57,171 nt of DNA from CAYGDP01 sp964348665 (GCA_964348665.1 CAYGDP010000025.1:1-57171); one strand, 5' to 3'; positions 33,613-42,480 are shown, numbered from the stretch's first letter. Translations and numbers: made by a program. Notes: generated by a model from the letters alone, not told the origin.

Positions 33613-34688
33613 ATATGAAATCAGCCGTTAGCCGTCAGCAGTCAGTCGTCAAATTATTGTGCCGATTCGCGGCAATTCTCTTGTTTGCAGCATGTTCGAC
33701 GTTTGCACAGGAACAACAAAACCAACCCGAGGGTGCGTCACCCGATTTGCTTGTTGAACTGAAACGCTACCCGCACAAGATTCTGTTCGAGACCAAACGC
33801 GATGGAAACTGGGAGATTTACCACATGAACGCCGATGGCTCGAACCCCGTCAACCTGACGCGGACGAAGGACGTGGACGAGTTGTATCCAAAAGCTTCTC
33901 CCGATGGAAAGAAAATCAGTTTTTGCTCCGATGAAATTTTCGGTGACGCGAAAGTACGGAATCTGTACGTGATGAACGCCGATGGCAGCAAACGTGTTAA
34001 GATTGCCGACAACGCTCGCGAGCCATGCTGGAGCGGCGATGGCAACCGGATTGCTTATTTGAAGGGTGAATTTGAGAAATTCACGTACGCCGATTTCGCC
34101 ACCAAAGGCATATTTATTTATGATCTGAAAACCAAGGAAACAAGCCAGCATCCCAATCAGAAGATCCGCCATCTCTATTGCCTGAATTGGTCGGCGGATT
34201 CGCGATGGTTCGTCGCGACTGTCCATGGCGGCATGGGGTTTTCCCACAGCATCCTCGCGCTGGAGGCAAACGGAGACAAGGTCTACGACCTGAAACTCGA
34301 AGGTTGTCGCCCCGACCTGACAGCGGACGGAAAAAGAATCGGTTGGGGCAACGGCGACTACTGCATGGGTGTCGCCGATCTGGACTTGAGTGGCGAGATC
34401 CCCAAAGTCGCCACGCACCGCAATGCGGTGGAGAGCGCCGATCCAATCGAGACCTATCATACGGATTGGTCGCCCGACGGCAAATACATCGTGTTTAGTC
34501 GCGGACCGAAGGTTCAGGGAAAAAATCTGAAAGGGTTGTTGCCGGAATTTCCCGGCGTGGACGCTCCGAACTGGAACACCTGCATCGCCGATGTCGCCCA
34601 GAAGAATCGGTGGGTGCAAATCACCTCCGACGGTCAATCCAACAAAGAGCCTGACTGGGTCTTCCAAGGAAACACGCGAAGCAAATGA
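33609..34688 (+). CDS. secreted TolB-like beta-propeller protein
   Basis: A 359-residue exported protein. PD40/TolB-type blades recur: WEIYHMNADGSNPVNLTRT, LYPKASPDGKKISFCSDE, LYVMNADGSKRVKIADN, HTDWSPDGKYIVFSRGPK. The export signal LLCRFAAILLFAACSTFA could end in a lipobox-like FAAC. The first codons (KSAVSRQQSVVK) come from a short repetitive DNA motif, see 33624-33652. It overlaps both neighbours by ATGA, so it is the middle of a SUMF1-TolB-SUMF1/HDAC operon. Such propellers usually bind partners or oligosaccharides; no catalytic site is visible. Confidence 0.85.
   Translation: MNMKSAVSRQQSVVKLLCRFAAILLFAACSTFAQEQQNQPEGASPDLLVELKRYPHKILFETKRDGNWEIYHMNADGSNPVNLTRTKDVDELYPKASPDGKKISFCSDEIFGDAKVRNLYVMNADGSKRVKIADNAREPCWSGDGNRIAYLKGEFEKFTYADFATKGIFIYDLKTKETSQHPNQKIRHLYCLNWSADSRWFVATVHGGMGFSHSILALEANGDKVYDLKLEGCRPDLTADGKRIGWGNGDYCMGVADLDLSGEIPKVATHRNAVESADPIETYHTDWSPDGKYIVFSRGPKVQGKNLKGLLPEFPGVDAPNWNTCIADVAQKNRWVQITSDGQSNKEPDWVFQGNTRSK
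33624..33652. repeat. short GCCGTCAGC-type repeat inside a signal-peptide coding region
   Basis: GCCGTTAGCCGTCAGCAGTC and the following AGTCGTCAA are tandem variants of a CAGCCGTCAGC motif. Dispersed repeats of this kind are usually intergenic. Here the motif supplies codons for the hydrophilic N-terminus of the TolB-like protein. Confidence 0.4.
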
Positions 34689-36433
34689 AATGCGGCGCAC
34701 TTATTTCCGTTCTGCTGATTACAGGAATCGCTACGACCGCGGAAGACGTCCCAAAGGTCATCAAATCAGCAGGCGGAATCGAATTGGTATTGGTTCCCGC
34801 GGGAAGTTTCGAGATGGGCAGCTCGCGCGGCGAGGACGATGCGCGTCGCACGCACAAAGTTTCGGTGGACGCGTTTTATATGGACCGCACCGAAGTGACA
34901 CAGGCGTTATTCGACATATTGCAAGTGCCGAACCCGTCGCATTTTCAGGGAACGAATTTGCCCGCCGAGCAGGTTACTTGGGCGCAAGCGGCAGCGTTTT
35001 GTAATGCGCGGTCGCGCGCCGAGAAGCTCGAGCCATGCTACAATGAAGATACAGGCGAGTGCGATTTCTCCAAGAACGGCTACCGCTTGCCGACCGAAGC
35101 GGAATGGGAATACGCAGCGCGGGCTGGGGAAAAAGGAGACTATTCCTTCGGTAGCGACGAGCGAAAACTCGCCGATCATGCGTGGTTCAAGCTGAACGCG
35201 GCAAAAAAAACTCATCCCGTCGCGCAACGGAAGCCGAACGCGTGGGGATTGTTCGATATGCACGGTAATGTTGCCGAGTGGTGCAACGACATCTACGAGA
35301 AAAATTATTACGCCAAGAGCCCTGATAAAAATCCGCGCGGACCCACCGACGGCAAATTGTACGTGCTGCGAGGGGGAGCGTGGAATTCCAGCGCCGAAGC
35401 GATACGCGTGTTCTATCGCGCCTACGAGAACCCGGGATTCTCGGACGCCTGCCTGCATCGCGACGCGATTGGTTTTCGTTGTGTCCGCACGGCGCGGCAG
35501 ACGCCGGCGAAAACGGGGTTTTTATACGATGACATTTATCTGGCGCACAAAACGGGCGATGGATTTCCTGAACGTCCCTCTCGCGTTGAGGCGATTGCAA
35601 CTCGGTTGAAGGACAAAGGCTTGCTGTCGCAACTGGTGCGGATTCAATCATCGCCCGCGCCGGATGAATGGCTCGCGACGATTCATTCGCCCGCCTATAT
35701 TGCTCGCGTTCGGAAGGCGTGCGAAGGACTCGGCACGCATGTGCGTGACTTCGACAGCCCTGATGTGCCGATTTGCGCGAAATCCTTCGATGTCGCCACC
35801 CGCGCCGCCGGAGGCGTGCTTGCTGCGGTGGACGCGGTCGTCGAGGGTCGCGCACGGAACGCCTTCTGCGCGGTGCGTCCGCCAGGTCATCACGCGCTCC
35901 GGGACAAAGCGATGGGGTTTTGCATTTTCAACAACGTGGCGATCGCCGCCCGCTACGCTCAAAAAAAATATGGCTTCCAGAAAATTCTTATTGTGGACTG
36001 GGACGTTCATCATGGCAACGGCACGGAAGACACCTTTGCCAACGATACGAGCATTCTTTACTTCAGCACGCATATGCATCCGTTCTATCCGGGAACGGGC
36101 AAGGAGAGTACCAAAACGGCGATCAACGTCCCGCTGGCAGCTGGCGCGGGTGACGAGGAATTTCGAAAAATCTACGAGGAAAAGCTCAAGCCCGCTGCGC
36201 TGGCGTTCAAGCCCGACTTCATCTTCATTTCCGCTGGATTCGACTCCGCCCGCGGCGACACGCTCGGCCGTCTCGATCTTACGCCGGCGAGTTACGCGGC
36301 GATGACGCGCGTCATCAAACAAATCGCCGACGAATGCTGCCACGGGCGCATCATCTCGGTGCTGGAAGGCGGCTACAATCTTGATGTGCTCGCGGACAGT
36401 GCCGAGTCGCACGTCCGCGCGCTCATGGAATAA
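34685..36433 (+). CDS. secreted SUMF1 - histone-deacetylase-like fusion protein
   Basis: A 582-residue exported protein. After a signal peptide (about 1-19) comes a SUMF1-like domain (25-270; MDRTEVTQALFDIL, RLPTEAEWEYAARAG). Both FGE cysteines are absent there: the loop reads RGGAWNSSAEAI. It continues without a stop into a class II HDAC/acetylpolyamine-amidohydrolase domain (276-582) with TGFLYDD, RPPGHHA (399-404), VDWDVHHGNGTE (437-448), SAGFDSARGD (516-525) and LEGGYN (560-565). Predicted zinc ligands Asp440, His442 and Asp520 are all present. The deacetylase would thus act outside the cytoplasm, perhaps on acetylated amines or sugars. It lies 4 bp upstream of an acyltransferase pair, which suggests opposing acetylation and deacetylation; that link is inference. 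Confidence 0.85.
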   Translation: MKCGALISVLLITGIATTAEDVPKVIKSAGGIELVLVPAGSFEMGSSRGEDDARRTHKVSVDAFYMDRTEVTQALFDILQVPNPSHFQGTNLPAEQVTWAQAAAFCNARSRAEKLEPCYNEDTGECDFSKNGYRLPTEAEWEYAARAGEKGDYSFGSDERKLADHAWFKLNAAKKTHPVAQRKPNAWGLFDMHGNVAEWCNDIYEKNYYAKSPDKNPRGPTDGKLYVLRGGAWNSSAEAIRVFYRAYENPGFSDACLHRDAIGFRCVRTARQTPAKTGFLYDDIYLAHKTGDGFPERPSRVEAIATRLKDKGLLSQLVRIQSSPAPDEWLATIHSPAYIARVRKACEGLGTHVRDFDSPDVPICAKSFDVATRAAGGVLAAVDAVVEGRARNAFCAVRPPGHHALRDKAMGFCIFNNVAIAARYAQKKYGFQKILIVDWDVHHGNGTEDTFANDTSILYFSTHMHPFYPGTGKESTKTAINVPLAAGAGDEEFRKIYEEKLKPAALAFKPDFIFISAGFDSARGDTLGRLDLTPASYAAMTRVIKQIADECCHGRIISVLEGGYNLDVLADSAESHVRALME

Positions 36434-36437
36434 TCTC

Positions 36438-37877
36438 ATGCTCTTTCACACGTGGGTCTTTTTCGCATTTTTTTTGATCGTGTATGCGGTCTACCTGCCG
36501 CTGCGTCGCCATAACACGGCGATGAACGTGTGGCTGATGATTGCGTCGTACACGTTCTATGGCTGGTGGAATCCCTGGTATCTGTTGTTGCTCTTCGGTA
36601 CGTCCGCAATTGATTATTGGCTGGTGGTGCTGATGGATCGCAGCAACAACCAGCGGAAGAAAAAAATCTGGCTCATCACCAGTCTCGTCAGCAATTTCGG
36701 GTTCCTCGGCTATTTCAAGTATTCCGGGTTCATTACGGAAAACCTGAACTCGCTGCTCGGCCTTCACTTGCCCGATCCCGTCGCGTACCCAAACGCAATG
36801 TTGAGCTTGTTCGGGATGCGCGAAGATTATCTTTTCAGCCACGTCATCTTGCCCATCGGGATTTCGTTTCACACGTTTCAATCCATGAGTTACACGATTG
36901 ACGCCTACCTGGGCACGATTCAGAGGGAGAGAAGCTTTGTTCGCTTTCTTTGTTTTGTTTCATTCTTTCCGCAACTTGTCGCCGGGCCGATCGAGCGCGC
37001 GCGGAATTTGCTGCCGCAACTGCAAGGTTCGCCGCGCATCACGTCGCGCGATATCACCGAGGGCTTGTCGCATTTTCTTGTCGGTCTCTTCAAGAAAGTC
37101 GCGCTGGCCGATTACCTCGCGCTCTATGTGGACAAAGTGTATCTCTCGCCTGCCACCTATGATTCCCCCGCGCTGATTCTGGCTACCGTCGCATTTGGCT
37201 GGCAGATTTATTTCGATTTCAGCGGGTACACCGATATGGCGCGCGGTATTGCCATGATGATGGGATTCCGACTGATGCTGAACTTCAACAATCCCTATAC
37301 CGCAACGGGGCTGGGCGATTTTTGGAATCGATGGCATATCAGTCTCTCGACTTGGTTCAAGGACTACGTCTATTTCCCGCTCGGCGGCAATCGCCACGGT
37401 AAGCTCGCGACCTATCGCAATATGTTTCTGACGATGGTGATCTCGGGGATCTGGCACGGCGCGGCGTGGACATTTGTGATTTGGGGCGCGTTGCACGCGA
37501 TTGGACGCGTGGTGACGCGCGAATTGGAACAACATCCGTATTATCATGACCGTGTGCCGAGATTGGCGAAGCAATTGGCTGTCTTTGCGTTCGTCAGTTT
37601 TGCGTGGATATTCTTCCGCGCGCAGAGTCTTACCGACGCCGGGATTATCGTATTGAGAATTTTCACGACGGGCTGGAGCGATCCGCAATTTCCTCTCTTG
37701 ATGGGTGCGATGATCCTTGCCGTATGGCTGTACCAACTCTGTTTTGCGAGTGAAACAAAACTGCGGGACTTTGTCTCGTCCAAGCCCGTACGGGTCGGGC
37801 TGGCAACGGCCATGATTGTATATTTGGCGGCGATTGCTGCGCATAGTTCGCAGGCGTTCATCTATTTTCAATTTTGA
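36438..37877 (+). CDS. MBOAT family O-acyltransferase (AlgI/DltB-like)
   Basis: A 479-residue polytopic membrane protein. Typical AlgI-type segments are IASYTFYGWWNPWY near residue 35, SFFPQLVAGPIERARNLLPQ near 170, DFWNRWHISLSTWFKDYVYF and ISGIWHGAAWTFVIWGALHA with the catalytic His. These proteins transfer acetyl groups across the membrane to exopolysaccharides or other envelope polymers. I chose ATG 36438, 4 bp after the HDAC-fusion stop; the frame is open further upstream within that gene. Its stop is followed within 3 bp by the SGNH-like partner, the usual AlgI/AlgJ-type pairing. Confidence 0.92.
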   Translation: MLFHTWVFFAFFLIVYAVYLPLRRHNTAMNVWLMIASYTFYGWWNPWYLLLLFGTSAIDYWLVVLMDRSNNQRKKKIWLITSLVSNFGFLGYFKYSGFITENLNSLLGLHLPDPVAYPNAMLSLFGMREDYLFSHVILPIGISFHTFQSMSYTIDAYLGTIQRERSFVRFLCFVSFFPQLVAGPIERARNLLPQLQGSPRITSRDITEGLSHFLVGLFKKVALADYLALYVDKVYLSPATYDSPALILATVAFGWQIYFDFSGYTDMARGIAMMMGFRLMLNFNNPYTATGLGDFWNRWHISLSTWFKDYVYFPLGGNRHGKLATYRNMFLTMVISGIWHGAAWTFVIWGALHAIGRVVTRELEQHPYYHDRVPRLAKQLAVFAFVSFAWIFFRAQSLTDAGIIVLRIFTTGWSDPQFPLLMGAMILAVWLYQLCFASETKLRDFVSSKPVRVGLATAMIVYLAAIAAHSSQAFIYFQF

Positions 37878-37879
37878 TC

Positions 37880-39001
37880 ATGGAAGAAAAAGACACATTC
37901 CGTAAAGGTCCGCCAATCGCGACCCGTGGTGTGCACGCGCACGACGCGTCCAACGCGATGCAACTTTCCACGCATCAATGGATCGGCGTGGCAGCATTCG
38001 CACTCGCGGTAGGTCTGCTAACGCCGATGGTTTGGTCGTGGGCGGAGAAGCTGGGGTTCGAGCCGGATTATCGCTTGCCGTATGAGTTGAGCAACGATTA
38101 CTGGCTCTACGACCGCTGGGCGCGACTTGCCTCGACTCATTGCGACACGGTGATGATCGGTGACTCGGTCGTGTGGGGACAATACGTCACGCGTCCCCAA
38201 ACGCTGACCCATCATCTCAATCAACTTGCCGGCCGCGAGCGCTTTGCCAATCTTGGGCTCGATGGCGCGCATCCGGCCGCGCTGGCGGGTCTAGTCGAGC
38301 ATTACGGCGCTGGGATTCGAGGCAAGACAATCGTTTTGAATTGTAATCCGCTCTGGATGAGTTCCCCGCAGCGTGATTTGCAGGAGAAGAAAGAGTTGGA
38401 GTTCAATCACCCCGAACTGGTGCCGCAGTTTTCCCCGTGGATTGCGTGCTACAAGGAGACGGTAACGAATCGTCTCGGAAACGTGATTGATCGCAATGTT
38501 GAGTTTAACGGCTGGACGCGCCATTTGCAGCACGCATATTTTGATCACAGCACGGTTCCGCAATGGACACTCGATCACCCGTATACAAATCCTTTCCGCG
38601 TCCTCACCTTTCGTTTGCCGCCATCCGATAATCGCTTGCGTCACAGCACGGTGTCTTGGACAAAACGTGGCATCGAGCCACAGGATTTCCCGTGGATCTC
38701 CCTTGATTCATCGTTGCAATGGCGATCGTTTCTTCGTGCGGTGAAGATTTTACAACGACGCGGCAATCGTGTCGTTGTGTTCATCGGTCCGTTTAACGAG
38801 CACTTGCTCACGCCCGAAAGCCGTGCGCGCTACGGAAATCTCAAGGCCGATATCGGATCGCGCCTGCGTACACTTAACATTCCGTCCCTCTCGCCATCCG
38901 TGCTGCCAAGCGAACTTTACGCCGATGCCAGTCATCCGCTTGCCGAAGGGTATGCGATGTTGGCGAAAGAGATTTGGGTGAGTGATCAATTGAGGAAATA
39001 A
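37880..39001 (+). CDS. SGNH-hydrolase-like partner of the MBOAT acyltransferase
   Basis: A 373-residue protein with one N-terminal membrane anchor (GVAAFALAVGLLTPMVWSW near 37-55) and an extracytoplasmic domain. SGNH-type motifs are visible: VMIGDSVVWGQY (nucleophile Ser near 95) and DASHPLAEGYAMLAKEIW near the C-terminus (Asp/His of the triad). AlgJ/AlgX- and DltD-like proteins of this type finish acetyl transfer to a polymer outside the cell. It follows the MBOAT gene at once; a TTG at 37874 would overlap that gene's stop. The pair probably O-acetylates an exopolysaccharide. Confidence 0.8.
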   Translation: MEEKDTFRKGPPIATRGVHAHDASNAMQLSTHQWIGVAAFALAVGLLTPMVWSWAEKLGFEPDYRLPYELSNDYWLYDRWARLASTHCDTVMIGDSVVWGQYVTRPQTLTHHLNQLAGRERFANLGLDGAHPAALAGLVEHYGAGIRGKTIVLNCNPLWMSSPQRDLQEKKELEFNHPELVPQFSPWIACYKETVTNRLGNVIDRNVEFNGWTRHLQHAYFDHSTVPQWTLDHPYTNPFRVLTFRLPPSDNRLRHSTVSWTKRGIEPQDFPWISLDSSLQWRSFLRAVKILQRRGNRVVVFIGPFNEHLLTPESRARYGNLKADIGSRLRTLNIPSLSPSVLPSELYADASHPLAEGYAMLAKEIWVSDQLRK

Positions 39002-39008
39002 CAAAAAA

Positions 39009-39082
<74 letters not shown>

Positions 39083-39204
39083 TCAGAAGGAAATGTAGCG
39101 CACCTGCGGGATAATTTCACTTGGAATCGAATCTGTGCCCGACTCCAAATCGTTACGTTGGGGCTGCTTGGATTGCAAAACCATCCTCAAACACCAATTC
39201 ACAA

Positions 39205-41157
39205 TTATTCTGGCGAAGTTTGCGCGCTGATCGCGAAGATAGCGCCGGTGAAAAATCTTGGAAAATTCGATCGATGGGATTCGAGTCCGCGCGGGTCTTC
39301 CCGGCGAACGAGTGATACGTGGATGGATTGGAGCGTTCGATAAGGGTCGCAGGAAATAATTTGCGAAAACATCTCTGCCGCGGATTGTGCTTGCGCAATC
39401 GTGCCATCGAGTCGCCGCGCGCGGGTGCGTACGGCGAGAGATTGATTGGGCGCAAGTCCCATCGCGCGAGTGTTTGGATTCCAATCGAGGATTCGCAATT
39501 CGACGTTATCATCTTGTCCTTCGTTGTAACGGAGTGTGGCTTTGATGATTCCATCTCCCCAGCATCCACCCGTTAGGAAGGCTAGTCGTGTATATCTTCC
39601 TTGTTGTTCCCGGGATAGAACGACGGTTGTGGGATTCCATCCCTCGTGCCGGCCCTGTTTGTCGGTAAACAGGATTGTGTTACGACTGGTGGTCATATCC
39701 ACCTGAAAAAAACTCGGTGGCGTGATGTCCGGTATCGCAACGCGTCCGTCATCCGGCAATCCTGGCAGGTTTTCCCCGACACGTTTCATCCAACTGGCGG
39801 TTCCCCAATTCAGCTGGAACCCAGGCTCAAAATTCATTCCGATGTTGGATTCTGCGCGGATGAGATTCGCGTTAAGCGCCATCGAAATCGTAATGGGAAA
39901 AAATGGTTTCGCTTCCATGGGTGGCGGCGCTGGTAAAGTTTCATCTGGTTTTTTGAGATCCGCCACGACGGTTTTTCCGTCTTGTGGTTGTCGATGAATT
40001 CCGCTTTCGTTTCTAGCGTTATCGTCGTTTGACGGACCAGGTATTGGGGGAGGAGTTTGCGGAGGCCAAAAGAAAGCGCCCAGGGCAAATATAATCAATG
40101 CCACGGCTGCGGGGATGAAGAAGCGAGTATAACCAGATTTCGGTTGAGAGTCTGTGGATGTTACTGGAGATGCCTGGACGGTAGCGGACGCATAATGATC
40201 GAGGTCGTAAATCAATTCATCATAGCTTTGCGGCCGCGCGGTGGCGTCTTTGGCCATCATTCGACCGAGAAGCGACGCCAATTGTGGTGAAATTGTTGGA
40301 TTGGACTGATGAATCGGCGGAAGTGGGTTGTCTAGATGTTGCAAGAGAATGCTCATTGCGTTGTGGCCGTTATACGGGGGATGGCCGGCGAGCAAATGAT
40401 AGAGAGTCGCGCCGAGACTGTAAATGTCGCTACGCGCGTCCACTTCATTGCCGCGCGCCTGTTCAGGACTGATGTAATGCGGGGTACCCATGATGGCTTG
40501 CGTGGCTGTCAGTTGCAAACTTTGTGTCGTGCCGTCATCCAGTTTCTTCACCAGACCGAAGTCTGCAATCTTGATAATGCCATCGGTGGTGAGCATGAGG
40601 TTGGCCGGTTTGATGTCGCGATGAACGATGCCGTGCCGCGCCGCGTGTTGGAGGCCGAGTGCGGCTTGCCGGACGCACGCGACAGCTTCCTCTTCCGTCA
40701 ATTGCTTCCGCTCCTGCAAGTAGGAATGCAAATCGCGGCCTTCAACCAGTTCCATCGCGTAGAAGAGCACCTCTTCCTGTTGGCCGATGTAATAGATCTG
40801 CACGATGTTTGGATGAGTAAAGCCGGCAATCGCGCGCGCTTCCCGAAGAAATCGTTGCTTGAATTCCTCATCCATGGCAGCTGCTTGCGGAAGAATTTTG
40901 ATCGCCACGTCTCGGCCGAGCGTTTCGTCCCGCGCCCGAAAGACCATTCCCATGCCGCCCTCGCCGAGTTTTTTGGTCAATTGATAGTTGCCCAGAACAT
41001 CGCCCACCTTCGGTTTACCGGGGATTTGCGGTGGAATGTTTGGCTTGTCTTGAATTTCGTTCCAAAGCTGGCACTTGCCGCAAAGTGACGCTGTCGAACC
41101 TGGAGGCATCGGCTCACCGCACTCCACGCAGGTCGGTGTGATGGAAGCGGTGCTCAT
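39205..41157 (-). CDS. membrane Ser/Thr protein kinase, ECF-linked
   Basis: A 650-residue kinase. A zinc ribbon opens the protein (Cys10, Cys13, Cys26, Cys29). The kinase domain spans about 48-315: GEGGMGMVF (glycine loop), VAIKIL (Lys), HRDIKPANLM (catalytic loop), IADFGLVKK and SPEQARG. One membrane helix follows (FFIPAAVALIIFALGAFFW), then a Pro-rich linker and a beta-rich extracytoplasmic domain. Its ATG overlaps the stop of an ECF sigma factor (ATGA). ECF-kinase pairs of this type are frequent in Planctomycetes and Verrucomicrobia, where the kinase is thought to control the sigma factor by phosphorylation. I chose ATG 41157; the open frame extends upstream within the sigma gene. Confidence 0.9.
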   Translation of the reverse strand: MSTASITPTCVECGEPMPPGSTASLCGKCQLWNEIQDKPNIPPQIPGKPKVGDVLGNYQLTKKLGEGGMGMVFRARDETLGRDVAIKILPQAAAMDEEFKQRFLREARAIAGFTHPNIVQIYYIGQQEEVLFYAMELVEGRDLHSYLQERKQLTEEEAVACVRQAALGLQHAARHGIVHRDIKPANLMLTTDGIIKIADFGLVKKLDDGTTQSLQLTATQAIMGTPHYISPEQARGNEVDARSDIYSLGATLYHLLAGHPPYNGHNAMSILLQHLDNPLPPIHQSNPTISPQLASLLGRMMAKDATARPQSYDELIYDLDHYASATVQASPVTSTDSQPKSGYTRFFIPAAVALIIFALGAFFWPPQTPPPIPGPSNDDNARNESGIHRQPQDGKTVVADLKKPDETLPAPPPMEAKPFFPITISMALNANLIRAESNIGMNFEPGFQLNWGTASWMKRVGENLPGLPDDGRVAIPDITPPSFFQVDMTTSRNTILFTDKQGRHEGWNPTTVVLSREQQGRYTRLAFLTGGCWGDGIIKATLRYNEGQDDNVELRILDWNPNTRAMGLAPNQSLAVRTRARRLDGTIAQAQSAAEMFSQIISCDPYRTLQSIHVSLVRREDPRGLESHRSNFPRFFTGAIFAISAQTSPE

Positions 41158-41795
41158 AAAATTTTTGTCTCCAATCGTTTTACTTCCTTCTTCAGCAATT
41201 CGGTAAGCTTGTGTTTCGCGGAATAAATCTGTTGCTCGGTGACTCCCAGGATGCGAGCTACATCCGCGACTGGTTGACTCTGTAAAGCGTATCGTTCGAA
41301 GATCTCGTATTCTATCTTGTTGACTTTCCCCTTCATTTTTTCCAATGCCGCATCCAGCACCGTCCGCCGCCATTCCCGCTCCCAATAGTCGTCGAGTTCC
41401 GCACAGGCGGGATCCGGCACTCGCTCAATCCACGTTGTCTGCCTCGACTCGTTCTCCGGCGTGCTCACGTGCAATTCCTTGGCGTGATGGGCGCGCCGCA
41501 TTTCGTCAGCGATTCGCGTGCGGGTGACCCGCAGGAGCCAGGCTTTAAACGATCCCCTCTCCGGGTCGTAGTCAAACCCACCGATGTTTTGCGCCACGGT
41601 AATGATGGTTTGCTGCACCACATCTTGCGAGGCCGCGTCCGAAAGACCGGATTTCCTCGCCGCGCCGTAAATCAAACGCCAGTACAGGTCGAAAAACTCG
41701 CGCCAACTGGCTTCATCCGACCAATCGCGCAACCGGAGCAGTAAGCTCCGCCGCGTCTCCAATTCGTTGGATGTCTCCGCCATAGAAAGCATCAT
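41154..41795 (-). CDS. ECF sigma factor overlapping a Ser/Thr kinase gene
   Basis: A 213-residue sigma-70 family protein. Region 2 is clear (SWREFFDLYWRLIYGAARKS, DVVQQTIITVAQNI, FKAWLLRVTRTRIADEMRR) and region 4 has a helix-turn-helix (QPVADVARILGVTEQQIYSAKHKL split here as ADVARILGVTEQQIY). No anti-sigma factor is encoded beside it; instead the overlapping kinase gene suggests control by phosphorylation. A second in-frame ATG at 41783 is an alternative start. It transcribes an unknown regulon, perhaps including its own operon. Confidence 0.9.
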   Translation of the reverse strand: MMLSMAETSNELETRRSLLLRLRDWSDEASWREFFDLYWRLIYGAARKSGLSDAASQDVVQQTIITVAQNIGGFDYDPERGSFKAWLLRVTRTRIADEMRRAHHAKELHVSTPENESRQTTWIERVPDPACAELDDYWEREWRRTVLDAALEKMKGKVNKIEYEIFERYALQSQPVADVARILGVTEQQIYSAKHKLTELLKKEVKRLETKIL

Positions 41796-41919
41796 AGTCT
41801 TATCTCTAGTACGTCACTACAAGTGAAAATCTTCGGAAAATCTTTCGCGTTCATTGTTCCGGAACTATTCTAGACAAGAGACGGCCTTGTTTCCCGGCAC
41901 TCGGCAGTCCACACAAAAC

Positions 41920-42393
41920 ATGCTACATTCCCGCGCCTTGAAGTATTACCCGATCTATCTCAACCTGGGAGGCGCCCGAGTCGTTGTGGTCGGCGCCGGG
42001 CGAGTGGCCGAGCGCAAACTCCGCCGTTTGCTCGAGTGCGGCGCCCGCGTTTCCGTCGTTGCGCCAGAAGCCACCGCGCTAATTATCGCTTGGTCGAAAC
42101 GACAAAAACTGCGATGGCTGCATCGGAAATTTCGGGCGACCGATATTCACAGCGAAGTAAAATTTGTCATCGCCGCCACCGATGACGCTTCGCTTAACTC
42201 TCGAATCGCGCGTTTGGCGATGCGCAAGCGAATCTTAATCAACGCAGCGACGGGCAAGGCCACTGGCGATGTGATTTTACCCGCGGTGGCGCAACTTCGT
42301 GGTGGCGTGACAATCGCGATCTCTACCGCCGGTCGCAGTCCCAAGCTAGCGCGACGGCTCCGAGAGAGGATAGAAGCTACCCTTTTAAAGTAA
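41920..42393 (+). CDS. precorrin-2 dehydrogenase (siroheme synthase N-domain)
   Basis: A 157-residue protein equal to the N-terminal part of CysG/Met8p. YYPIYLNLGGARVVVVGAGR holds the NAD-binding loop, then AERKLRRLLECGARVSVVAP. The conserved Asp region is VIAATDDASLN, and VTIAISTAGRSPKLARRLRE ends the domain. It oxidises precorrin-2 to sirohydrochlorin and may insert iron to make siroheme. Length suits a stand-alone dehydrogenase without the methyltransferase half, which is supplied by the cobA-hemD fusion four genes downstream. I chose ATG 41920 because it begins the conserved core. Confidence 0.88.
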   Translation: MLHSRALKYYPIYLNLGGARVVVVGAGRVAERKLRRLLECGARVSVVAPEATALIIAWSKRQKLRWLHRKFRATDIHSEVKFVIAATDDASLNSRIARLAMRKRILINAATGKATGDVILPAVAQLRGGVTIAISTAGRSPKLARRLRERIEATLLK

Positions 42394-42394
42394 T

Positions 42395-42480
42395 GGCCAC
42401 GAAAAGCACAAAGAAACACAAAACAGGGATCTGCCAGTCAAAGCTATTTAACTTTGTGGATTTTCGCGTTTTTTGTGGCT
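42395..42480. repeat. dispersed inverted repeat, GGCCACGAAAAGCACAAAG type
   Basis: The left arm GGCCACGAAAAGCACAAAG and the right arm, complementary to AGCCACAAAAAACGCGAAAA, face each other across about 30 bp. It is a diverged relative of the repeat at 18476-18530 and fills the gap between the precorrin-2 dehydrogenase and ccsA genes. It could also terminate transcription. Confidence 0.65.

Noticed and set aside
34685..36433. A missing stop codon between two separate genes for SUMF1 and HDAC
   Set aside because: The frame is continuous with no start codon or ribosome-binding site near the junction at codon 270-280, so I treat it as a genuine fusion. Resequencing would settle it.
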